A stretch of 64,000 nt of DNA from Paenibacillus xylanexedens (GCF_001908275.1 NZ_CP018620.1:1-64000); one strand, 5' to 3'. Counted from the first letter of the stretch, positions 52,198-62,033 are shown. Notes: generated by a model from the letters alone, not told the origin. A program made the numbers and translations.

Positions 52198-52485
52198 TTA
52201 CGATTTGGCGGAAGCCAACACCTCACGTTTCTTGCCACTCGTTTTTTTGTATTTAATTTTGGTCGCTTCACCGCCCCGCAAATGGCGGATGGACTTGTGA
52301 TACTCCAAAATGTGTTTCACCTGGTCAGCAAGATCAGGGTTGATTTCTGGCAGACGCTCCGTCAGATCCTTATGCACAGTACTCTTTGACACGCCGAATT
52401 CTTTGGCTATGGTACGGACCGTATTCCTCGTCTCAACAATGCAGCGACCAATTTTGATGGTCCGTTCCTTGATGTAATCGTGCAC
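52198..52485 (-). CDS. spoIIID: Sporulation transcriptional regulator SpoIIID
   Basis: SpoIIID is a small DNA-binding protein that activates or represses mother-cell genes during sporulation. The 95-residue product starts at GTG with MHDYIKERTIKIGRCIVETR, contains the helix-turn-helix TVRTIAKEFGVSKSTVHKDL (about 23-42) and ends in a basic tail (KIKYKKTSGKKR). This is the usual SpoIIID form. GGGAGG lies upstream of the GTG. An excellent sigma-E promoter lies at 52521-52548, matching its known sigma-E control in B. subtilis. It is followed by mbl 219 bases downstream. Confidence 0.97.
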   Translation of the reverse strand: MHDYIKERTIKIGRCIVETRNTVRTIAKEFGVSKSTVHKDLTERLPEINPDLADQVKHILEYHKSIRHLRGGEATKIKYKKTSGKKREVLASAKS

Positions 52486-52520
52486 GCTCCCGCCTCCCTA
52501 CTGTGTGGATAGTTTGGTAC

Positions 52521-52548
52521 ATTATATGAGGAGCATGCCTATATATTC
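52521..52548 (-). promoter_or_regulatory. Sigma-E promoter for spoIIID
   Basis: On the minus strand GAATATA (52548-52542), 13 bases, CATATAAT (52528-52521). The sigma-E consensus is KMATATT, 13-14 bases, CATACANT, so six of seven and seven of eight positions fit at the correct spacing, about 36 bases upstream of the GTG start. Confidence 0.65.
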
Positions 52549-52599
52549 GCGGTTTAGAGGTGTGACAAGCTTCGAAGGTCCCATTATTTTCTGAAAAGC

Positions 52600-52630
52600 A
52601 CAAAAAGAGCAGAGGTTTAACCCTCTGCCC
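52600..52630 (-). terminator. Intrinsic terminator after spoIIQ
   Basis: On the minus strand GCAGAGG pairs with CCTCTGC around GTTAAA and exits into TCTTTTTG. Confidence 0.85.
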
Positions 52631-52655
52631 GTCATGTTGCTGCGGTAAAATTCAT

Positions 52656-53393
52656 TTATTTTTCCGGAAGATATCCTTGCGGGTTAACTGGCTGTCCGTC
52701 TTCGTACACTTCAAAGTGAAGGTGATTGCCAAGCGTTTTACCCAATTCATTCACGCCAGCGGATGCAATCGCATCTCCCTGTTTCACTTCGTCGTCCTGT
52801 TTCACTTTGACGTCTGCCAAGCTTTGGTATACCGTCTTCAGGTTATCGCTGTGTGTGATTTCCACAACTTGACCTGTGAGCGGATTTTGCTCAACCCGGG
52901 TAACTTTACCGGCAAGCGCTGCTTTGACTTCAAACGTTTTGTTATCCCCACGTGCCAGATCCACACCCGTGTTCGGGATGAATGTATCATTGTACTGCAC
53001 CATTGCCGCTTCATGTTCCTCGGTTGAAGCTTCGCTATCATAGAAAGGTTTCACTACCGAAATTTCGGACGGTACCGCTACCGGCCATACAAAATTCTCC
53101 GACTTTGCAACAACTTCCACACTTTCTTCTTCTCCGCCTACTGTTCCTTCTGTACCCGCCGATGCACCTGTTTCTACTACCCCGCTAGCAGGGTCCGAGT
53201 TTAGCGTTTTGTCGCCTGTGCCCTGATAGACCCACACTAAGGTTAGTATAATGCCTGCTGCTGCGATGTAGGCTGCCGGGAAGACCCAGCGTTTGGACAT
53301 TGCTCTTTTCCATGAAGAGGGCTGGCTAGCCGGTACTCCTTGAGTTGTTTTAGGAGTTTCTTCTTGGTTTGTTTTTTTGTTTTGTTCATTCAT
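52656..53393 (-). CDS. spoIIQ: SpoIIQ-like forespore membrane protein with degenerate LytM (M23) domain
   Basis: SpoIIQ sits in the forespore membrane and binds SpoIIIAH across the intermembrane space to form the engulfment-stage channel. ATG 53393 (GAGGTG about six bases upstream) gives 245 residues: a short cytoplasmic N-terminus, one membrane helix (WVFPAAYIAAAGIILTLVWVY, about 36-56), a polar linker and a LytM domain (about 120-240). The LytM fold is not catalytically intact. The usual HTG at the first zinc ligand reads NTGVDLA and the active-site His of the YxH motif is Ser (TVYQSLAD), while HLHFEVYEDG is kept. B. subtilis SpoIIQ also lacks a metal ligand, so a binding rather than cutting role is expected. 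It lies between spoIID and spoIIID and has a candidate sigma-F promoter. Confidence 0.93.
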   Translation of the reverse strand: MNEQNKKTNQEETPKTTQGVPASQPSSWKRAMSKRWVFPAAYIAAAGIILTLVWVYQGTGDKTLNSDPASGVVETGASAGTEGTVGGEEESVEVVAKSENFVWPVAVPSEISVVKPFYDSEASTEEHEAAMVQYNDTFIPNTGVDLARGDNKTFEVKAALAGKVTRVEQNPLTGQVVEITHSDNLKTVYQSLADVKVKQDDEVKQGDAIASAGVNELGKTLGNHLHFEVYEDGQPVNPQGYLPEK

Positions 53394-53411
53394 GTTAATC
53401 ACCTCAGTAAC

Positions 53412-53440
53412 AAGTGTTACCGGGTGCAACTCTTTTATAC
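53412..53440 (-). promoter_or_regulatory. Candidate sigma-F promoter for spoIIQ
   Basis: On the minus strand GTATA (53440-53436), 14 bases, GGTAACACTT (53421-53412). The sigma-F consensus is GYATA, about 15 bases, GGNNANANTR, so the -35 is exact and the -10 misses only the last position. spoIIQ is a classical sigma-F gene. The -10 overlaps a GTAAC/GTTAC palindrome. Confidence 0.55.
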
Positions 53441-53527
53441 ACGCGCGACTCTAATTATTTTCACGGAGGTTTCAGAGAGTGCTATATATGTTGGAGATGA
53501 GTGTTAGTTCGTGCGCCGCTTCGGGGC

Positions 53528-53652
53528 CAGAAAACCTTTCGACCGCTGGTTACTACCAGATTTCTTCTATCACCTTCTTCAAAGGTGAAATCCGGTAGTA
53601 AAGGCGGACACTTTGTTTCTACAGTTCTTTTCTGTCCCCTGCGCTCCCCATA
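53528..53652 (+). repeat. Dispersed hairpin repeat, copy 4
   Basis: CAGAAAACC, TTTCGACCGCTGGT, a stem where TTACTACC pairs with GGTAGTAA and CACCTT pairs with AAGGTG, then AAAGGCGGACAC, CTACAG, TTCTGTCCCCTGCG. It is more diverged than copies 1 and 2. Confidence 0.72.
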
Positions 53653-53817
53653 CGGCTAGCACTCTTCGCATATATAGCCGAATCTCGAAAGCTCCGGAAT
53701 GGTGAAATCCGGTAGTAAAGGCGGACACTTTGTTTCTACAGTTCTTTTCTGTCCCCTGCGCTCCCCATACGGCTAGCACTCTTCGCATATATAGCCGAAT
53801 CTCGAAAGCTCCGGAAT
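53584..53817. repeat. Perfect 117-bp tandem duplication
   Basis: 53584-53700 and 53701-53817 appear identical base for base. The unit consists of the right half of the hairpin repeat plus a following segment ending CTCCGGAAT. Because 117 is a multiple of three, it creates a false open frame. Confidence 0.92.
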
Positions 53818-54212
53818 GGGTGTTGGTAGACTGGTCCGGATTGGCTGTAGGGGTCAATCTTTCTATGAAGTGCATTTATCGGTGAGAGAAAGGATATAGG
53901 ATGTGACTGGATAATGCAGATTTAAACCACCCAGGTTCTTTGAAAGTGAGATGTGAGATTAGAGATAGACAAAGCGCGCCAATACTGAATGTTCCATCTA
54001 ACATCTTGATTTAAAAGAAACTGGATCATGAATGGTTACATTATAGTTAGAAGTTGCTTGGTAGACAGGGAACATAAATCAATTTTTTAACCTTAGGGCT
54101 TGGAAACTTGATTTCAACGTTTTGGTTCTGGTTCGGCTTGCTTATTGCGAATGAGCATGTAGTGAGTGGCAGTATCCACCATTTTGTTAGTGATTAGAAT
54201 AATAAAATATTT

Positions 54213-54407
54213 CTAACGAACTCAGACGGTCTTATTGGCGGGGAAATCCCTGCTTAGGAATTCTAAAGAACCCTAGACACGCTAATTACTCTTTTGGGCG
54301 CTATTATCGGATCAGTTCGGTGGTATATCGTGATATAACGTGTCTGAGGTTCGTTAGAATTTCCATTCGTCTTGATAACGCCCAATAAGGTCTGTCAGAT
54401 TCGTTAG
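54213..54407. repeat. Long imperfect inverted repeat (69-base arms)
   Basis: The left arm 54213-54281 begins CTAACGAA and ends GACACG; the right arm 54339-54407 is its approximate reverse complement (begins CGTGTC, ends TTCGTTAG). Within the arms CTTATTGG pairs with CCAATAAG and GGAATTCTAA with TTAGAATTTCC. The loop contains a GGGCGCTATTATC segment related to the arms. Confidence 0.75.
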
Positions 54408-54535
54408 CGCGACTGGTATATGGGGAGTCTGATGAGTTCCAAACCTAGACTGCTCATCCCCATACATTTGCATAGATTCGCACGTATTCCTACCCATTCG
54501 AATTATCTCGCTTTATCCATCCGTGTTCATCTCTC

Positions 54536-55876
54536 CTACTTCGATGCAAGCATCTTGGATGCCTGTCCGAATGAAATGCCGGTATAGTAGTGTTTGAGAA
54601 TTTGGGTGGCCGTGTGTCCCTCCTGCGCCATGCCGTTTGCTCCCCATTGGCTCATGCCAACCCCATGACCGTAACCGTACGTTGTAATCTGGATTTCGTC
54701 ACCTGTGGTCTTCCAACTGAACTGGCTGGATCTTAATCCAAGCAGTTTACGAACTTCGGGTCCGCTGAATGTCTCACCTGCGATCTGCATTTCCTTAATC
54801 CGATGTCCTTTGGTTGTAGACAATACTTCCATCCACGATCCACCCTTCTGGGCGGTAACCGGAATAGCATCCAAGTTTAACTTCTGCAGAATATCATTAC
54901 GCTTCATGGTGACGGTCTGCTTGAATCCTGGTGCCAGGTTTTTGTCCCACGGACTGTCTACACTTTGCAGATACGGCACGGCGTTCCCCCATACATCCTC
55001 AGCATTCTCGGTATACCCATTACTTGTGGAAAAAAAAGATGCGGTGATTGCCTTGCCCTGATATGTCATCACTGTATCTCGACTTTCGCGTACAGCCTGT
55101 TGCAGCTTCTCCCATTCCTTTGCCTTCCCTAGACGCGTCCAATCCGCTTTCACCTGATCAGGCGGAATAAACACCTGATGGCTGACCGTATCCGTCACAT
55201 CCGCCGCACCCGATGGAACACCACTTGTATCACTCGCAGCTAACCTACGCACGATAAATGTACGAGCTGCTATTGCCTGCGCCTTTAACGCCTCCAGTCT
55301 GAATTCCGCAGGCATCTCAGCTGCCACCACCCCGGTAACATAGTCTTCCAGTGGCAGATTCATCGTTGTGCCCGTTGCAGACAGGTATACGCGTACTTTA
55401 GGTTCAGGGTAGGTAACAGGAACGGCTGGCGCAGGAGCTCGGGTTCTTGAACTGCTTGAATCTGTTGGAGCAGGGATCGGCTTTGGTGATTCACTTGTCC
55501 GTGGCCACACCAGAATTACCGGAATCAGCAGCGCCATTGCCAATAAGGCAGATACAGCGGCAGCAGGTTGCCATCGCGTCGTATTGCGTCCCCATCGGGG
55601 TTTTCGTCCAAATGTCCGCATTCGGCGACGCTTCACACGGCGGAACTGGTCCAGCTCAATAACAGGTATATGAATGTGCTCGGTTGTCTGTCGGTTCAGC
55701 TCATCAGTCGACACCCGTCCTGGATTGGATAATCTTGCAGGCTGTGATGGAACAGTCCTCGGGTTCGATGGTGCAGGCTTGTCTTTTTCCACTCCAGAAA
55801 CGGTATTTCCCTCCGGCTCTTGCATACCTGGACGAGGGACAAGGGGTACCTTTACCTGTACACGAGCTTCTTTCAT
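54536..55876 (-). CDS. spoIID: Stage II sporulation protein D (peptidoglycan lytic transglycosylase)
   Basis: SpoIID cuts denuded glycan strands at the septum and leads engulfment, with SpoIIM and SpoIIP. The 446-residue protein has the SpoIID domain from about residue 158 (KVRVYLSATGTTMNLPLEDYV), the catalytic Glu E187 in VVAAEMPAEF, the AQAIAARTFIV motif, the VFGN-type segment AEDVWGNAVPYLQSV and the C-terminal GYGHGVGMSQWGANGMA motif. A membrane helix lies at about 105-124. It is preceded by about 100 cytoplasmic residues rich in Pro, Arg and Lys, much longer than the few residues in B. subtilis SpoIID. GGAGGG precedes the ATG. It follows murA as in Bacillus. Confidence 0.95.
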   Translation of the reverse strand: MKEARVQVKVPLVPRPGMQEPEGNTVSGVEKDKPAPSNPRTVPSQPARLSNPGRVSTDELNRQTTEHIHIPVIELDQFRRVKRRRMRTFGRKPRWGRNTTRWQPAAAVSALLAMALLIPVILVWPRTSESPKPIPAPTDSSSSRTRAPAPAVPVTYPEPKVRVYLSATGTTMNLPLEDYVTGVVAAEMPAEFRLEALKAQAIAARTFIVRRLAASDTSGVPSGAADVTDTVSHQVFIPPDQVKADWTRLGKAKEWEKLQQAVRESRDTVMTYQGKAITASFFSTSNGYTENAEDVWGNAVPYLQSVDSPWDKNLAPGFKQTVTMKRNDILQKLNLDAIPVTAQKGGSWMEVLSTTKGHRIKEMQIAGETFSGPEVRKLLGLRSSQFSWKTTGDEIQITTYGYGHGVGMSQWGANGMAQEGHTATQILKHYYTGISFGQASKMLASK

Positions 55877-56345
55877 TCGAATATAACCCTCCGTTATCTA
55901 TGGCCGGTCATGTGCCGGTCGTGATGTTCAAATCCATAGTTTAGGTTATGAGCTGGCTTGATCTGATAGAACCTGATTTGAGAGAAACGAGGCCCTTTTC
56001 GTTCTGTTCAATTTCTTGTTTTCTTTTGCTATATACATCTTAGAAACGTTGATCCGTCGCTGAATACCGATGTTTAGCTGGATCCGACACCCTATATAAA
56101 GTACGCTCTTTCATTTGGTTCAGAATCGGTACAGAATACGATGTTATGCTATACAAGTTAGGACCAGCTATTAATAGAATCAGGTATCAAACATCTCGTC
56201 ATCTTCTTAAAAGTAAACACAAAAAAAGCCAAGCCAGATGGCTTAGCTTTATCATTTTTTACAATATACGTTCCATCGCATTCATAATCCACACAACCGT
56301 GTGACTCATAATAGAGGGACCATATTTTTTCTATTCAAACCAGTG
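55877..56345. other. Gene-free stretch between murA and spoIID
   Basis: Contains the murA terminator (56219-56251) and should contain a sigma-E promoter for spoIID. No good sigma-E match was found. A GACCGGC/GCCGGTC inverted repeat lies near 55893-55912. Confidence 0.55.
56219..56251 (-). terminator. Intrinsic terminator after murA
   Basis: On the minus strand AAGCTAAGCCA pairs with TGGCTTGGCTT and runs into seven T. Confidence 0.9.
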
Positions 56346-57695
56346 TTAAGCCAAAGTTGGTTGCACCTTAAACATCGGTACTTCTTTCTCCACTTTTTCA
56401 CTAGGTGCTTTGGTTGCTTCCAGCTTAGGCTCATCAACCGAGATCCGATAGATGTCAGCGCCAAGTCCGTTAAGCTTCTCAGCGAGATGTACATAGCCAC
56501 GGTCGATGTGATGAACACCGCCCACTTCCGTTGTACCTTCAGCAACAAGACCTGCAATAATGAGTGCGGCACCCGCACGCAAATCGGTAGCCGTTACTTT
56601 GGCACCCTTCAGTTTGGCATTACCTGTGATGATGGACGAACGTCCTTCAACTTTGATCTCCGCATTCATCAATTGGAACTCATCCACATGCATGAATCGG
56701 TTTTCAAAAACAGTCTCTGTCACGACACTTGTTCCTTCAGATGCAAGCAAGAGTGCCATCATCTGGGATTGCATATCGGTCGGGAATCCTGGGTATGGTA
56801 ATGTTTTTACATCCACAGCTTTAAGAGGGCGATCTGCGATTACACGCACGCCATTCTCATCCGGTTGGATTGTAACACCCATCTCTTCAAGCTTCGCGAT
56901 AACGGAGCCTAAATGATCAGAGATTGCACCTTCAATGTACACGTCACCACCAGAAATTGCAGCAGCAGCCATATACGTACCAGCTTCTACCCGATCCGGA
57001 ATAACGGTGTGTGTAACACCTGTCAGTTTCTCCACACCTTCAATGCGGATCACTCCAGTACCAGCACCACGTACGATGGCACCCATTCCATTCAGGAAGT
57101 TGGCAAGATCCACAATCTCAGGTTCTTTCGCCGCGTTCTCCAGAACAGTTACACCTTCGGCCAATGTTGCAGCCATCATAATATTTTGAGTGGCACCTAC
57201 GGAAGCCACATCCAGATAAATTTTCGCGCCACGCAACCGACCTTGGCTACGAGCTTCGATATAACCTTGGCCCAAGCTGATCTCTGCGCCCATGGCTTCA
57301 AAACCTTTCAAATGCTGATCAATAGGCCGTGTACCGATGGCACATCCACCAGGAAGTGAGATTCTTGTATGACCCATACGAGTCAACAAAGGCCCCATGA
57401 CCAGGAAAGACGCCCGCATTTTACTTACCCATTCATACGGGGCTTCACAGGAAGTAAGTTTCTCCGCATTTACGGTAATCACTTCGTCCCGGTATGTAAC
57501 TCCCGCTCCCAGCGATTCCAACACCTTGTTAATCGTCATCACATCGTCTAGAGGAGGCGCGTCAATAATAACGCTTTGTCCTTCTTCCCCTAAGAGAGAG
57601 GCAGCGATGATCGGAAGAACAGAATTTTTAGCGCCGCTAACTTTGACACTTCCGGTCAACCTTTTGCCACCGCGGACGATAAATTTGCTCATCAT
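56346..57695 (-). CDS. murA: UDP-N-acetylglucosamine 1-carboxyvinyltransferase
   Basis: MurA adds enolpyruvate from PEP to UDP-GlcNAc, the first committed step of peptidoglycan synthesis in the cytosol. The 449-residue protein has the substrate motif [10 protein letters not shown] (about 20-29), the catalytic Cys C118 in [15 protein letters not shown] (the fosfomycin target), and [13 protein letters not shown] near the C-terminus. The C-terminal tail (about 425-449, [19 protein letters not shown]) is longer and more charged than in most MurA. GGAGGG precedes ATG 57695. Position next to spoIID and ywzB corresponds to B. subtilis murAA. Confidence 0.97.
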   Translation of the reverse strand: MMSKFIVRGGKRLTGSVKVSGAKNSVLPIIAASLLGEEGQSVIIDAPPLDDVMTINKVLESLGAGVTYRDEVITVNAEKLTSCEAPYEWVSKMRASFLVMGPLLTRMGHTRISLPGGCAIGTRPIDQHLKGFEAMGAEISLGQGYIEARSQGRLRGAKIYLDVASVGATQNIMMAATLAEGVTVLENAAKEPEIVDLANFLNGMGAIVRGAGTGVIRIEGVEKLTGVTHTVIPDRVEAGTYMAAAAISGGDVYIEGAISDHLGSVIAKLEEMGVTIQPDENGVRVIADRPLKAVDVKTLPYPGFPTDMQSQMMALLLASEGTSVVTETVFENRFMHVDEFQLMNAEIKVEGRSSIITGNAKLKGAKVTATDLRAGAALIIAGLVAEGTTEVGGVHHIDRGYVHLAEKLNGLGADIYRISVDEPKLEATKAPSEKVEKEVPMFKVQPTLA

Positions 57696-58215
57696 GGTTC
57701 CCTCCGCGCTTTTATTCCCTTTTCTTCATTCCGGAATACGTAAGCCCCACTGTGTGTAAAAAGGACTGTTGCTGTGTGTGGAATTTCGACATATTCTGGC
57801 ATATTGCCACAGATGTCTGTTCAGAAAAGAATTGGTTTTTTATAATCCATATCAATGATACCATGTGCCGTGCATCTTGCTATTCAGCATGTAAAATCTG
57901 TGTTTTACAAGCCAGCAGAGCATCAGAACTGACAGAGTGGGATGGTTATTAGCCGACATGAGCCGGATATCCCGTTTATAACTACAAAATAAGTGAACAA
58001 TTGTGAATTCCCTAACTTCCATCATAACATTGTTGAATTGTACGATACAAGCATTTTTACATAAAACATCTCAAATTCATCCAATTTTACGTCACATTTT
58101 TTTCTTAATTTCTTTACCGACAACTCATACTCTAATTGTTAACACAATTAATCGATGTTATTCGACAATGAGCAGCTTGAAGAACCTAACAGATGATTAA
58201 CCAACCATCTCAACA
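57696..58215. other. Gene-free stretch between ywzB and murA
   Basis: In B. subtilis ywmB occupies this position; no such reading frame is visible here. The murA promoter probably lies near 57850-57900, where the minus strand has TGG followed by TATCAT (extended -10 like). The rest, 57960-58200, is AT-rich without recognised features. Confidence 0.55.
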
Positions 58216-58473
58216 TTAAAACAAATTACGCAACATTTGAGTCCAGGACAAGTAGTCAATGACAAAGCCAGCAACGGCATGCCCCAAAATGATGGCGAGC
58301 AACAAATGCAACAGTCTTCCCTGAGCACCTCGTGGTTGCCTGATGATTAAATCCAGTTTGAGATTTGTTAAAGCCCACCAAGACAACGCTATGCATAACA
58401 GGGAGACGATGATTGAGACCAAGCCATTGGTGCTTAGCGCCTGGTTCACCTGATTCGTCAGATCAGTATCCAT
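58216..58473 (-). CDS. ywzB: DUF1146 family membrane protein YwzB
   Basis: An 85-residue membrane protein with two predicted helices (VSIIVSLLCIALSWWALTNL, about 19-38, and LLHLLLAIILGHAVAGFVIDYL, about 53-74) separated by LDLIIRQPRGAQGR, the conserved loop of DUF1146. Length and location next to the ATP synthase operon match B. subtilis YwzB. Function is not known. It seems to be transcribed separately from the atp operon, which ends at the 59035-59071 terminator. Confidence 0.88.
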   Translation of the reverse strand: MDTDLTNQVNQALSTNGLVSIIVSLLCIALSWWALTNLKLDLIIRQPRGAQGRLLHLLLAIILGHAVAGFVIDYLSWTQMLRNLF

Positions 58474-59034
58474 ATATTCTTTACCTCCACATTTGTTGCA
58501 GCGATCAGCATATCATATGCCCGGCACCCATAACTTGTTAGTATACCGGAATGTCTTAAGCACAACATACTGAGCGTACTGTCAGATTTACTCCTGCCAG
58601 GCAGGAATCTCCTGATGCCCAATCACCGAGCAGCAACAATGCGGCTGTGCATGACTATGGAATCTACTACGCAGCTTCCTGCTTCTGCTGACTCTATGGA
58701 ATATAGGCTCTTTCATCATACATTGTCAATTACATTGATTTCCACTTCTAAAATATTTTAATTTTAAAATGCCGGGATTTTGTGTCTAAAACGACATAAA
58801 AGAGCGCTATTTCGATATCGATTCTGTCATTTCCTCGGAAATAATTTAAATATACTCATGAAAAAAATGGTTCTCTTAGTGGTAAATGCGCCCACTACTT
58901 TAGTCCTACATTCTATTCAAATCCTCATAATCGGTGAATATTTTGCTTAAAATACTTCTGTTTACTGAAGGGATAGGATGGATCTGTGGTCAACCATTTT
59001 GATATATTCGATAAAACAATTCTATCAAACAAAC
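58474..59034. other. Gene-free stretch between atpC and ywzB
   Basis: About 560 bp. The only notable element is a perfect 13-base palindrome CCTGCCAGGCAGG at 58593-58605; 58720-58970 is AT-rich with no supported gene. A ywzB promoter is expected near 58500-58560. Confidence 0.55.
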
Positions 59035-59071
59035 TCAAAAAAGCCCGGCAGACTAAGCCGCCAGGCTTCCA
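59035..59071 (-). terminator. Intrinsic terminator of the atp operon
   Basis: On the minus strand AGCCTGGCGGC pairs with GCCGGGCT and exits into TTTTTTGAG, nine bases past the atpC stop. Confidence 0.9.
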
Positions 59072-59079
59072 AGAATCGT

Positions 59080-59490
59080 TTATTTGCCGAACACATTAAT
59101 CCGGTTAACCGCTTTTTGCAGCGCAATCTCTGCACGACGGTGATCAAAGTGGTCCTGATTGCTTTGGCTTGCAAGCCGACGTTCTGCCCGCTCTTTCGCC
59201 GCACGCGCACGATCCACATCAATGCTTTCCGGGAATTCAGCACTCTCTGCGAGTACAACAACCTTATCTTTACGAACTTCGATAAATCCGCCACCGATAG
59301 CAACTCGTTTATTTTCTTTTCCGTTATGGATATAGATTGGTGCAATCTGCAAAGGTGTAACCATAGGAATATGACCTGGCAGAATGCCCAGTTCCCCTTC
59401 AATACCACGAGCCGTAATGCTATTCACCTGTTCTGAATAGACCAAACGCTCGGGTGTTACGATTTCCAACAAAAAGGTGCTCAATTCCAT
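59080..59490 (-). CDS. atpC: ATP synthase F1 subunit epsilon
   Basis: Epsilon is part of the rotor stalk and regulates ATP hydrolysis. The 136-residue product has the N-terminal beta-sandwich (TFLLEIVTPERLVYSEQVNSI; GELGILPGHIPMVTPL) and the C-terminal two-helix part (DVDRARAAKERAERRLA). Normal length. It is the last gene of the operon, 56 bases after atpD, with a strong terminator nine bases beyond its stop. Confidence 0.97.
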   Translation of the reverse strand: MELSTFLLEIVTPERLVYSEQVNSITARGIEGELGILPGHIPMVTPLQIAPIYIHNGKENKRVAIGGGFIEVRKDKVVVLAESAEFPESIDVDRARAAKERAERRLASQSNQDHFDHRRAEIALQKAVNRINVFGK

Positions 59491-59546
59491 CCCTCCTGAA
59501 ATATCCGAAGGATAGCCCGCTTCATAAGGACAATCCTGGATTCAGA

Positions 59547-60965
<1,419 letters not shown>

Positions 60966-61045
60966 CTACAAGCCTGCTACTTTTGCAAAAATAATGTACC
61001 GTTCGTTTATCTTTGCTCTGCAAGCCTTCATTAATAAAAAAACGG

Positions 61046-61918
61046 TTAGCCTTGTGCTGCGTTGGCACCTGCCACAATTTCCGTAATCTCCTGCGTAATC
61101 GCCGCTTGACGGGCACGGTTGTATGTCAATGACAAGTCGTTAATGAGTTTGGATGCATTTTTGGTTGCATTACCCATTGCCGTCATTTTCGCGCCGAGCT
61201 CACTTGCCTTACCGTTCAGAAGTGCACCATAGATCAGCGTTTCCGCGTAACGCGGAAGCAGAACCTCCAGTACAGCTTCAGCAGACGGCTCGTATTCGTA
61301 GCTTGCCGTTGGTCCTTCCGCAGCAGTTACCTCAGGTGTTTCCATCGGAAGAAGTTTTTCTACCGTAGGAATCTGGGTCAACGCATTCACAAAGCGGTTA
61401 TAACAAATGTACAATTCATCAAATTCAGCCAGTTCAAACCCATGAACAGCTTCGTGTGCGATGGATTTGATGTCTGCAAATGAAGGCGAATCCGACAGAT
61501 CCGTTGTTGTGGATGCCATCGCAATTTCACGACGTCTGAAGTAATCGCGTCCTTTACGTCCAATGACGAACAATTCGTAGTCATCTTGGGAGTTGTGGCG
61601 TTCTTTGAGCGTCTGATTAACCTGACGCAAAACGTTCGCATTGTATCCACCTGCAAGACCACGGTCCGATGTAATGATCAGGTAAGCTGTCTTTTTGACC
61701 GGACGGCTCTCCAGCATCGGATGCTGTATACCTTGCGTGCTTGATGCAATACTAGCTACAACTTCTTTCAGTTTCTCCGAATAAGGACGGGCTGCTTCCG
61801 CTTTTTCCTGCGCTTTACGCAGTTTTGCAGCAGCTACCATCTCCATTGCTTTGGTGATCTGCTTGGTGCTTTGTACGCTTTTAATTTGCCGCTTAATTTC
61901 GCGCATGCCTTTTGCCAT
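61046..61918 (-). CDS. atpG: ATP synthase F1 subunit gamma
   Basis: Central shaft of the F1 motor. The 290-residue product starts MAKGMREIKRQIKSVQSTKQ, contains ITSDRGLAGGYNANVLR (about 77-93) and ends with the conserved C-terminal helix motif SLTYNRARQAAITQEITEIV. GAGGTGG precedes the ATG. The 170-base gap between atpA and this gene holds three palindromic repeats. Confidence 0.98.
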   Translation of the reverse strand: MAKGMREIKRQIKSVQSTKQITKAMEMVAAAKLRKAQEKAEAARPYSEKLKEVVASIASSTQGIQHPMLESRPVKKTAYLIITSDRGLAGGYNANVLRQVNQTLKERHNSQDDYELFVIGRKGRDYFRRREIAMASTTTDLSDSPSFADIKSIAHEAVHGFELAEFDELYICYNRFVNALTQIPTVEKLLPMETPEVTAAEGPTASYEYEPSAEAVLEVLLPRYAETLIYGALLNGKASELGAKMTAMGNATKNASKLINDLSLTYNRARQAAITQEITEIVAGANAAQG

Positions 61919-61935
61919 GATTTCACCACCTCAAA

Positions 61936-62033
61936 ACTTTGACAGAGTCAAAGTTACTTCGTAAGCATCACCACTAGTTTTGACAAAGTCAAAACTACAT
62001 CGTAAGCATCATCTTTTTTGACAGAGTCAAAGT
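61936..62033. repeat. Three tandem TTTGAC-GTCAAA palindromes between atpA and atpG
   Basis: Palindromes ACTTTGACAGAGTCAAAGT (61936-61954), AGTTTTGACAAAGTC...ACT (61976-61996) and TTTTGACAGAGTCAAAGTA (62015-62033), about 39-40 bp apart. The first two are followed by TACTTCGTAAGCATCA or TACATCGTAAGCATCA, the same tail as the copy at 41016-41048. Confidence 0.85.

Larger units (their letters stand above)
53394..54535. other. Gene-free 1.1-kb stretch between spoIID and spoIIQ
   Basis: No coding gene is supported. It holds the spoIIQ promoter, a dispersed hairpin repeat (53528-53652) whose right half is duplicated in perfect 117-bp tandem copies, and a long imperfect inverted repeat (54213-54407). 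The part 53880-54200 shows nothing recognisable. No clear spoIID terminator was found. Confidence 0.7.

Noticed and set aside
52656..53393. Active M23 endopeptidase
   Set aside because: Two active-site His positions are replaced and the location fits SpoIIQ, a binding protein.
53579..53875. Open frame on the minus strand encoding two identical 39-residue repeats
   Set aside because: It comes entirely from the 117-bp tandem duplication of a non-coding repeat (117 is a multiple of three). No ribosome site or plausible protein composition.
61936..62033. Short CRISPR array between atpA and atpG
   Set aside because: Only three units, the repeats are palindromes with similar rather than unique intervening sequence, and no cas genes are near.
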